64,000 bases of DNA, taken from contig CM059622.1 in NCBI GenBank assembly GCA_030435675.1, positions 8,990,001 to 9,054,000 of the forward strand, given 5' to 3'. A program made the translations under genes and the position numbers. Under the pieces are notes generated by a model that saw nothing but the letters and a program-made list of their open reading frames with translations, searched no databases and was not told where the DNA came from. This stretch comes from Steinernema hermaphroditum. Its lineage: Eukaryota; Nematoda; Chromadorea; Rhabditida; Steinernematidae. This document shows, piece by piece, positions 55,624-64,000 of the stretch; position 1 is the first letter of the stretch; each line of letters opens with the position of its first letter.

Positions 55624-57669
55624 TCAGAAGAACCGTGTACATTCACGATCGGCTGCCTTCAGGCGAACTTGTAGGTAAGCCTTTTGGATATCAGATAGTA
55701 CGGCGTACTTCCCTAGTCGGAATCGAAGCAAGATGCCGAATAGATCGGGGAGCAAGTTGGGTCCTTGCTCGATCATATCATTTAGGGATGGCTCATTCTT
55801 GAAATGAGCGGAAGCGTCAAAGACCACTCGAACTTTTGTGGTTTCTTTGTGTGGTGTTACTACTGCTTGATGTGGCAGATAGTGAACCATTGGGCCATCC
55901 ACATGGGATGGATCCGGTACTTCCTCGATCATTCCCAAATGCTCTTGCTCCTTGAAATCTTTATCGATTTGTTCCAGGATGGTTGGCTCGTTTTTGTGAG
56001 TTTTGTACTGACTGTAGAGCCTTTTTAGAGCAATCTGTTTGTTGTCGGGCAAACGGCCTCTGTCGGCTTTCCAGGGGAAGGAGACGAAGTATTCACCATT
56101 GCGGTTTTCAATACTTTTCTCGAAGTTCTCGATGAACTCTCGAGCTCGTTCTTCTTTCTCCACCTGCACAGGGCCTCGAAACTCATCGCCACCCGCTCCT
56201 TCTAGTACCCAGTAGCGTTCCCAGTCTTCGTTATGGTCTTTTGTTGTGGAAACCATATTTACGAAGTGTTCGGTGTTGGGGTTCCGAATACTTCCGGAGA
56301 GTAGGTAACCGAATTGCGTGGGGACCGCGTGGAGACCAGATGGGAGTCTGATCTTTGGACGTGATTCGTCTAAGATCTCCCAGAAGTGGTAAACTCCGAT
56401 AAGAAGCTTGGGTTTGAAGCTTCTTTTGGCTTTGGAGTGGGGGCTGCTGACTGATATTCCTTTTTGATGCAGGAAGTCTAAGTCTTTGTCGCCCAGAACC
56501 GCCTGGGGCAACGGTTTGAGCGGTTCCTTTGTGGTAACCGCGGGGATTTTGAAAGGCTCCCCCTTTTTGTTGATCAGTGTTACCTCGGTTCGGTAGCATC
56601 GGATTTCTTTAGTGTCTGTCAACGTCTGGAAAGTTATGTCTTCTTCCCGAAGATGACAGTTGAGATCTCGGGCTAACTGCTCGTCGATGATAGAGACCGT
56701 AGCTCCTGGATCGATGAAGAAGTCGACCGGCTTGTTCGCTTCTTCCGATGCGGCGAACGTTTTACCTAGGAGAACGATGCTGTTCTCGCCATTGGTAGCC
56801 TGGATATTGTTCGTAGCTGCGCTGCCCTGATTTTTGTTCTGAGCAGGTTGGGACTCCGTGGGCTTTTGTGCGGCTGAGTCTTTTTTAGGTGCTTTGCAGA
56901 GTGCTGTGTGATGTTTCTTTTCACAGTTCATACAGCTGCGCTTGCTTGTGCACTCTGTTAGCGCGTGTTTAGCGGAGCCGCAGTTGTAACAAAGTTTCTT
57001 CTCTTTGAAGACCTTTATTCTGGCTTCCGCTGTGGTGTACTTTGTGCACTTAAAGGTAGTGTGACCTTTTTCTTGGCACGCGGCACAGTAAGGGTCTTGT
57101 TTTCCCTTTTCTGTTGAGGAAGAGGTTTTCTGATTGTTTTGCTGATTTCCCTTCTTTTGGGATTTCTGCTGATTTTCAGATTGTTTGGACTTTTGAGTCC
57201 TGTCCTCTTCTTCTCCGCATGTGTCTTGTAGTATGATCATGCGGTTGAGCTTCTTTCGGATAGTATCCATGAAGCCGTCGAAATCCGAGAATTTGCCGTC
57301 CTCTTCTTCGTTCACAATGTGATGTTGAACGATTCGAGGAAATTTACATCGGATTGTTTTCTTGACGTCATAACTGTAGACGTCGATGTTGTTCTGACGC
57401 ATCTGCGTCGTTATGGCCGCGATCTGATCGAAGAGATCGAAAAGATCGGTTGCTTTTGTAGATTTTGATGTAAGGCCTCTCAGTCGCTCGTGGAGGACCT
57501 TGATCAGTGAGTGGGATCGGCCAAATCGCTCCTTGAGTCGGTTACGGGCCACTGAGTAGTTGATGTCGATCACTGGGAGCAGATCGATGGAGTCTTTAGC
57601 TCTTCCAGTGAGACATTGTTTCAGATAGAGGAACTTTTGAAGATCGCTGAGTGGCGAACTGTGCACCAT
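55624..57669 (-). pseudogene. BEL/Pao gag, zinc knuckles, protease and start of reverse transcriptase
   Basis: The listed start is the first ATG; similarity to BEL Gag (F-W-x-x-F-E-N-M-V-H-S-S) extends about 17 codons further upstream, so the true Gag start is lost. The Gag core includes L-S-D-L-Q-K-F-L-Y-L-K. Cys-His knuckles follow (C-A-A-C-x-x-K-G-H and C-Y-N-C-G-S-A-K-H, at about 57090-56920), then a retropepsin-like site F-F-I-D-P-G-A at about 56720. Canonical retropepsins have D-[ST]-G, so Pro here is odd. The reverse transcriptase begins V-R-V-V-F-D-A-S-A, and the frame ends at an in-frame TGA (55626-55624) inside its fingers/palm region. Confidence 0.8.
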
Positions 57670-57855
57670 GTTCTCAAAAGTCTGCCAAAACGCGGTTATC
57701 GCAATTGATGTTGCGAAAGTGAGCGCTTTTTGTTTTTACGACCGTCTCCGAACGACGATCGCCTTTTGACCCTTGCCGCTTTTGTTGCTGAAAGCGGTGA
57801 GACCGTCGCTTATCGTGCGAACGATCTGCTGTGATAGTGCTAATGAGCACTTTTT

Positions 57856-58560
57856 CCCACTCTTGGCGTGGGCGAGCTCCCTAGGCGTCGTTAGCCGGAA
57901 GGACACTCGAGTGGTGGGTTTTTTCCTCCGGGTTCCGATCCGGAAAGAAAACTCCGAGCGATCGGTGGCTGAAGTGCGCCGGGGGGTGAGCTGTGCTCGG
58001 ACTGTGGCCGAGGTGCTCAGATGCTCCTTGGTGAAGGAGGCTTAGCTTCCTCAGGTAAGACTGAGAAAGTTTCCCACTCTTGGCGTGGGTGAGCTCCCTA
58101 GGCGTCGTTTGCCTAAAGGACACTCAAGTGGTGGGTTTTCTCCCGGGTTCCAATCCGGAAAGAAAACTCCGAGCGATCGGCGGCTGAAGTGCGCCGGGGG
58201 GTGAGCTGTGCTCGGACTGTGGCCGAGGTGCTCAGATGCTCCTTGGTGAAGGAGGCTTAGCTTCCTCAGGTAAGACTGAGAAAGTTTCCCACTCTTGGCG
58301 TGGGTGAGCTCCCTAGGCGTCGTTTGCCTAAAGGACACTCAAGTGGTGGGTTTTCTCCCGGGTTCCAATCCGGAAAGAAAACTCCGAGCGATCGGCGGCT
58401 GAAGTGCGCCGGGGGGTGAGCTGTGCTCGGACTGTGGCCGAGGTGCTCGGGTGGGTTGAGCTGTGCTCGGGCTGTGGCCGAGGTGCTCGGGTGGGTTGAG
58501 CTGTGCTCGGGCTGTGGCCGAGGTGCTCAGGTGCTCCTTGGTGGAGGAGGCTTGGCTGCC
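57856..58560. repeat. 216-bp tandem repeats plus 40-bp sub-repeats at the gag side of the retroelement
   Basis: The unit beginning CCCACTCTTGGCGTGG starts at 57856, 58073 and 58288 (spacing 217 and 215 bp). The copies differ by only a few bases. The third copy grades into short repeats of about 40 bp containing GAGCTGTGCTCGGGCTGTGG (58398-58540). The array lies where the 5' LTR or leader of the BEL element would be expected, so it may be amplified LTR promoter DNA. Confidence 0.75.
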
Positions 58561-58949
58561 ACGCGGGACTTTTAGACTTGCAAGGGCTCGTTGGGCCGAT
58601 GCACCATGTGCTAACTCAGTGCAGAGACTGGTTAGGTTTGCGCGACGAATTCAGGTCGCAAGGATTGGAGAGTCGGAACAAAAGAGCTTCTTCACAACTT
58701 TTATTCACGACAATCAGAACAGAGGAAATTCTAGTACAGAAGCATCAACAGCCGCTTTTAAAGAGCGCGGCAGGAGGCGGGGCGGGGCGTGGCGCGGACA
58801 TGAGTCATACAAACAGGGGGAGGAGTCTAAGTTGGGGATAATTGTGAAACAGGACGGAACGGTGAAGGGAGTTCTGTCACTATAGGATTCTCCGATGCTT
58901 GCGCAGAGTCCATGCCACATAGTATGCCTGTCCCTGCTCATCTTTTCCC
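58561..58949. other. Flank between tandem repeats and minisatellite
   Basis: About 390 bp with no recognised gene. The segment containing CTTTTATTCACGACAATCAG (about 58698) could be part of an LTR or other repeat, but no matching partner was found in the window. Confidence 0.35.
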
Positions 58950-59610
58950 CGGGCAGCTCAGATGCTTATGTGTCCGCTCAGATGCCCGCTCAGATGCTTA
59001 GAAGCCCGCTCAGATGCCCGCTGAGATGCGTGCTCAAGTGATGAGATGCGTTCTCCGATCACCAGATGCCTGCTCAGGTGATCAGAGGCCTGCTCCGATG
59101 CTTAGATGCCCGCTCAGATGCTTAGATGCTCAGAGGCCTCCCACGATGCTTAGATGCCCGCTCAGATGCTTGCTCCGATGCTCGCTAAAATCCCTTGATG
59201 CTCACTCACATGCTCAGGCCCTGAGATGCCTAGATGCCTGCTCCGATGCTCAGATGCCCACTGAGATGCTTCCTCCGATGCTCGCCGAAATCCTCTGATG
59301 CTCACTCACATGCTCAGGTGCCCGCTCACATGCTCAGGTGCCCGCTCACATGCTCAGGCCTTGAGATGCCCAGATGCCTGCCACGATACTTAGATGCCCA
59401 CTGAGATGCTGAGACTAAGCTCAGATGCTTGCTTAAGTGATGAGATGCCCTCTCAGATCATCAGATGCCTGATCACCTGGTGAGATGCTTGCTCCGATGC
59501 CTAGAGGACTGCCGAGATGCTTTCTCCGACGTTCAGATGCTTAGATGTCTGCTCAGATGCTCACCAAAATGCCTGCTCAGGTGCTTGCTCATGATGCTCA
59601 TATGCTTTGC
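58950..59610. repeat. Degenerate 12-mer minisatellite (AGATGC-based)
   Basis: Dozens of units of about 12 bp of the type CTCAGATGCCYG or CTTAGATGCCCG follow one another with many variants (AGGTGC, CGATGC, AGAGGC). There is no spacer structure and no coding signal. The array ends near 59610. Confidence 0.75.
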
Positions 59611-59954
59611 CCCCAGTCCATGAGCAAAGCTGACCGATCCACTACCGCTCCCATTCCCACCGCTCTCAAATGATCCCTTCATTCCAGACACTTTCCCCCT
59701 TCACACCCCTCCAGCCACGACCGCTCCCTGCCCGAAAGCTACAAATGGCTTTTTGCTTCTCATTTCAGACAGAAGACGCCTAACTCCTTCCTTAGACCGT
59801 CTAAATGCTTTATTCCCGACAGCTTCATGACACACGCGTGGAGGTAAAGCGTGCGAATTCGCGCACAGCCGCGTTTATTCCCATTATTTACAAGTGATGT
59901 CTGGCAGACAGCTAAAACCGGGTCTGCGTCGTCCAGAATTGCGGAGCACTACAC

Positions 59955-60188
59955 TTGGGCGCACGTTCATTTGGGCGCATATGTATGTAAGGTTGCGGGC
60001 GAGCGAAGCGAGCCACTTATTCATCTTACGTGCAGCTGCCGATAAAACAAACATAAAAAAAAACATCCAGGCTTGGCTTAGGACTATGCCTATTGATTTT
60101 AAGCGAGCCCGAAGCCCAAATAAATGTGCGCCCAAATGAACGTGCGCCCAAATGGTTGCGCCCAAATGAATTGCGCCCAAATGATAGG
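59955..60188. repeat. Foldback element with TTTGGGCGCA subterminal repeats
   Basis: The left end carries two tandem copies of the decamer TTTGGGCGCA or its variants (59957-59988). The right end carries five inverse copies TGCGCCCAAA (about 60112-60185). The middle includes GCGAGCGAAGCGAGCC and GGCTTGGCTTAGG. A related middle, without the decamers, is at 45386-45517. The pattern is that of a short non-autonomous foldback transposon. Confidence 0.6.
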
Positions 60189-60673
60189 TACCGCCAGAAT
60201 TGTGTTTCGTGTACCGAGTTTGGCGTACAAGGTTTTCGTTCTTTCTGAACACGTTGAAAATTTTCTGGTTCTCGCCACGACTCGCCTGATGGGTCCTCTT
60301 TGAGTGCCTCTTTTTTCTTTCGCTTGTTGCTGCAGCCTTCCGGCCAACTCAATCTTACCTCTCTAGCTCTTGTTTCGTAACCAAGCGAGAGTTGAATATT
60401 AAATTACGTTTACCGTATACTCAGTGGGAATCACGATGAATACTACAGTAATACACGTCTGGATGAATCACAATGTCAGAAGGCACTTCGGAGCACGGGA
60501 TGTTGAGCTTCGCCGGGGCGCCGACGTTAAAGACTACAGAGGCCGCGAGGAGACTAGAAGCGTCGGGGCGCCCCGAAGGCGACATTATTAGAAGAAGGGG
60601 GAAAAGCACAGAGGAGAGGGTCTACAGAGCTAGAAGAGGGGGTACCCGGCAGAAGCGTGAGCGGAGCGTCGGT

Positions 60674-63600
60674 TCAGACGTCGGACACCTGCTCAAAGGC
60701 GTCGGAGTCCGCCGGCGGCACCACAAGGTCGGCCTTCTCGGGGCGCGAGCTGCGCGGCGGGATCGAGGGCCGCAGAAGGTCGGCGCGCGGCGCGATGACC
60801 GCCGACGAGGGCTCCGGGCGGGCGTCGGCTGAGACGAAGGAGTCGGAGCGGAGCGAGGCACTCTTGTCGAGGGACGTCGAGGGCTCGTCGGAATCGGGCG
60901 TAGATTCGAGGTCGTAGACGGGGTTGGAGAAGGTCGTCGACGACTCGCCGGCGCCCGAAGGCGCAGCGCCGAACTGCGACATCGTGTACGTCGCGGCGTG
61001 CTCCTCGTCCTGCAGAAGGGGTTAGAGCTGCGCGCGAGGCAGACACTCACGATTTTCTGGTCGAGGACGGGGTTGGAGAAGGAGATGACGTTGCCGTTGA
61101 AGGAGACGGCGCCGTCGGCGAGGTCGTTCTTCTTGGAGAGGAGCACGCGGCGCTTGTACATGTTGATAGCGAGGAAGGCGACGAGGCCGACGCAGACGAG
61201 GAAGACGAGCGTGAAGAGGACGGCGACGAAGGCGCCGTTGCCGAGGCGGCCGATGAGCTGGCGGGAGACGCTGGAGCCTTTCTGGCAGAATTCGCCCTCC
61301 ATGTCGCCGCAGTCGCAGCTGCCGTCGAGGAGACAGCGACCTCCGTTCTGGCACGCGCACTGCTTCGGCATCACGAGCGCCTCCACGCGCGGGCCGGCAC
61401 AGGAGCCGTCCTAAAGGCTACGGTAGGTGAGGGCGGAGGGGGCGGACTCACGTTGAGCTGGGTGACGTTCTCGGGGCAGAGGCAGTGGAAGTTGCCGTGT
61501 GGGAGGTCGATGCAGAGGTGGGAGCAGTCGGCGCTGCGGCAGGCGCTTTCGAGGCGTTTGACGTCGCGCGCGAAGCGGTGCTGCACGCGCACCTGGTGGA
61601 CGTCGAGGAGCGCTGAGGCAAGCACGTAAACGCGGCCGCGGCCGAACTTGTCCTGCACGTAGAGGGACTGCGTCTCCTTCGACGCCCAGTAGAGGTGGTT
61701 CTCGAAGACGTCCACCGTCCACGGCGTCCGCTTGTCGTTGACTACCGTAGTCCGCTTCGAGCCGTCGGGCAGCGCCGAGTCGATCTTGTGGTACTTCGGG
61801 TCGGCCCAGTAGAGGCGGTTCTCCTTGCTCTCGTCCACGGCGATCGACGTCGGCGAGTAGACGAAGTTCTTGGCGATGATCTGAAGAGAGCGGGGTCACC
61901 GAGGGCGTCGGAGGGGCGTCTACCTGGCGGTGGCGGCCGTCTGCGTCGGCGCACTCCACCTTCGCGTCGATACCGGCGTCGGTGAAGCAGAGACGACCCA
62001 TCTCCGGGATTACCACCATCGACGTCGGGATCTCGAGGTGTCCCGAGATGATCTTCTTGAGGTAGCGGCCGTCGGGCTTCGCTACCCAGATGGCGCCCGT
62101 GTTGGTGGGCCGCGCCTCGGACATGCGCTTCTTGCGCGCCACCAGCGAGGAGACCTCGTTGCTGAGCGTCGCGATGTAAAGGTTACTGTAACAGGGCGGT
62201 CAGAAAGCGGTCACAAGAGAGGGGCGCACCCGGTGAGGTAGTCGACTGCGAGGGCGGAAGGCGACTCGCCGAGCGCCTCGAAATCGATGTCCAGGGGCTG
62301 GCCCTCGTGCGATTGGTTGCCGCGCGGGAGAGCGGAGCGGTAGACGCGGTTCTTCTTCGAGTCGATCCAGAACATGAGCTCCTGGCGCGGGTCGAATTCG
62401 ACGTCGATGATATCGCTGGAGGGGCCGTCAGCCTCGGCAGCGGCGTTCCGGTTCACACCGTGGGCGCCGGCGAGCGCTAGCTGCACGAGCTGGTCGTCGG
62501 CGGCGAGGAGGATCTGCGCCGCGTCGCCCTTGGCGCGGCAGTCCTTGCCGGTCATCGCGCCGACGACGACGTTGTTCTCGAAGTCGTCGAGGCAGCGGCA
62601 CAGGTAGGACCCCTTGGTGTTGAGGCAGGCCTGGGTGCACGTGTTGTTGCCCTGGCACTCGTCGACGTCGACGCAGCCGAAGGGGTCCTCGGGATTTGGC
62701 TGGAAGCCGTCGCGGCAGTGGCAGAAGAAGCCGTCGCGCACGTCCGTGCAGAGGTCCTTGCAGCCGCCGTTGTCGCTGTGCGAGGTGCAGGTCTTTCCAC
62801 CCTTCTTTGCGCAGCCCACCTCGTCTGAGGCGTCGCCGCAGTCGTCGTTACGGTCGCAGGCAAGCGTGCCGTTGATGCAGCGTCCGTTGGCGCACTTGAA
62901 CTGGTCCGAGGAACAGTCGCCGTACTCCGAGAAGGAGGCGCACATGGAGAGGTGCTCGTCGGAAAAGTCGTTCTCGCCGCAGTCGTTGAAGCCGTTGCAG
63001 AGCTGCAGGATGTTGAGGCAGAGACGCGAGTGCGCGCAGCGGAATCGCAGCGGTGGCTCACAGCTCGCCTTCTGGCACTGCTCGTTCGTCTCGTCCGAGT
63101 TGTCGCCGCAGTCATTGTCGCCGTCGCACATGAACTTCCGCGGGATGCACACCGAGTTCGCGCACTCGAACTCAAATGGGCTGCACTGTCGCCGGCTCGG
63201 CTGAAACAGACACCTGCGAGGGGTACGGTAGGCGGGGGACTCACGAAGTCGTCGCAGTGGAGCTCGTCGGAAGCGCTGGGGCAGTCGCGGCGCCGGTCGC
63301 ACCACTTGTGCTCGGGGATGCAGGTGCCGTCGTCGCACTGGCGGAGCCCCTCGGTGCACTTCCGGAGGGCGCACTGGCTCTCGTCGAGGCCGTCGGCGCA
63401 CTGCACTGTGCCGTCGCACACCTTCGTCTGCGGGATGCAGCGGCCGTCGTTGCAGCGGAACTCGGACTCGGAACAGGGCCGCGAGGTGCCGCCGCAGGAG
63501 GGGTCCGTCTCGTCGGAGTTGTCGCCGCAGTCGTTCTCGCTGTCGCACATCCAGCGCTTAGGGATGCACTTGCCGCTGGTGGCGCACCGGAACTCGCCGA

Positions 63601-64000
63601 CGTCGTCGCAGGTGGGGCAGCGCTCGCGCACCTCGTCCGAGGCGTCCCGGCAGTCGTCCTGGCCGTTGCAAAAGGCCCAGTCCGGGATGCAGCGGTAGGA
63701 GGAGGCGCAGCGGGACCACCCGCGACGGCACTGCACGGCTGCGCACTCGGCCGGCTCCTCGGAGCCGTCGCCGCAGTCATCGTCGTTGTCGCAGCGCCAG
63801 GCTTTCGGGATGCACTTGTGGTTGGCGCAGCGGAACTCCTCGGCGGTGCAGTTACGCGCCGCGCTGCGGCACACCTCGTCCGCCTCGTCGCTCCGGTCGC
63901 CGCAGTCGTCGTCGCCGTCGCAGGTGAAACGCCGCGGGATGCACTTTCCGGTGGCGCGGCACTTGAACATCCAGGCGTCGCAGGGCTTGTCGCAGTCCAC
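60674..64000 (-). CDS. LDL-receptor-related protein (LRP/megalin type), C-terminal part
   Basis: This is the C-terminal portion of a large endocytic receptor. Nine class-A LDL repeats are visible from 64000 to about 62830, each with six Cys and the C-x-x-x-x-D-C-x-D-x-S-D-E calcium site. They are followed by an EGF module, a calcium-binding EGF (D-V-D-E-C), and a YWTD-type propeller (for example L-Y-W-A-D-P-K, L-Y-W-A-S-K-E; about 62520-61600). Another EGF-like pair (C-S-H-L-C and C-A-C-Q-N-G-G-R-C) and one membrane segment (about 61235-61165) come next. The cytosolic tail has F-S-N-P-V-L and F-S-N-P-V-Y-D; only the second is a full NPxY endocytosis signal. Stop at 60676-60674. The start and most of the ectodomain lie beyond the right edge. 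Nematode lrp-1 and lrp-2 are both possible; the symbol is left open. Short introns (for example at about 63200, 62180, 61890, 61420, 61050) have clean borders. Confidence 0.88.

Larger units (their letters stand above)
51830..57750 (-). mobile_element. Decayed BEL/Pao LTR retrotransposon with env-like ORF
   Basis: On the minus strand the order is gag with zinc knuckles, aspartic protease, reverse transcriptase, RNase H, integrase and an envelope-like ORF, which is the BEL/Pao layout. It is broken by at least one nonsense codon (TGA at 55626-55624), frameshifts near 54.39 kb and 53.23 kb, and a break in the env-like ORF at about 51922. No LTR is visible on the env side, where coding similarity stops about 100 bp before the CC2D2A start codon. 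Tandem 216-bp repeats lie beyond the gag side. The exact ends are not defined. Confidence 0.82.

Noticed and set aside
58950..59610. CRISPR-like array
   Set aside because: Units are contiguous degenerate 12-mers without unique spacers, and the genome is eukaryotic.
62614..63698. Plus-strand frames over the LRP repeats
   Set aside because: Periodic shadows of LDL-A repeats; no independent features.

Overview
This is eukaryotic, almost certainly nematode, nuclear DNA. The genes are compact and intron-rich. Most introns are 40-60 bp, start GTGAGT/GTAAGT and end TTTCAG. Several first coding exons follow a strong acceptor with no visible upstream coding exon, as expected for spliced-leader trans-splicing. 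Gene content agrees: a cuticlin-type ZP protein, DKF-1-type protein kinase D, LET-607/CREB3, UNC-57/endophilin, NUD-1, and a BEL/Pao retroelement with an envelope-like ORF. Codon use and gene complement do not point to Caenorhabditis itself; I cannot name the genus. All gene names rest on recognising protein motifs by eye.

Layout, left to right. 1-833 (-): N-terminal part of a ZC3HC1/NIPA zinc-finger gene, running off the left edge. 2406-5404 (+): cuticlin-like ZP membrane protein. 5965-6496 (-): small MATH-like protein. 7452-9983 and 10442-13084 (+): two tandem protein kinase D genes (UBL, C1-C1, PH, kinase) with near-identical kinase DNA. 13347-13730 (+): small single-pass membrane protein, convergent with a four-span MARVEL-like protein (13830-15256, -). 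17824-18737 (+): CCDC102-like coiled coil. 18854-23482 (-): TONSL. 23826-24971 (+): NUDC, divergent from TONSL. 26803-28235 (+): endophilin A. 28509-31112 (-): VAC14. 32641-34501 (+): CREB3-type membrane bZIP. 35165-44482 (+): focadhesin (FOCAD)-like HEAT protein whose long introns are packed with foldback transposons. 44570-45138 (-): mitochondrial ribosomal protein bS6m. 47467-51729 (-): CC2D2A, a ciliary transition-zone protein. About 51.83-57.75 kb (-): decayed BEL/Pao retrotransposon, followed at its 5' side by 216-bp tandem repeats, a 12-mer minisatellite and a foldback element. 60674-64000 (-): C-terminal part of an LRP/megalin-type receptor, running off the right edge.

The window is a mosaic of composition. 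The 1-18.7 kb, 47.4-51.8 kb and 60.6-64 kb blocks are GC-rich with strongly C/G-ending codons; 18.8-47 kb is more AT-rich. A short motif, TACCGTA/TACGGTA, is scattered over all blocks and is especially common in introns. The genes are not an operon-like pathway. Functional themes are membrane trafficking and phosphoinositides (endophilin, VAC14, LRP), cilia/centrosome (CC2D2A, possibly CCDC102), genome maintenance (TONSL), and diacylglycerol signalling (the PKD pair). I found no clearly new biological system. The most unusual items are the nested palindromic transposons inside FOCAD introns, the kinase-domain homogenisation in the PKD pair, the over-represented motif, and the env-bearing retroelement abutting the CC2D2A start.
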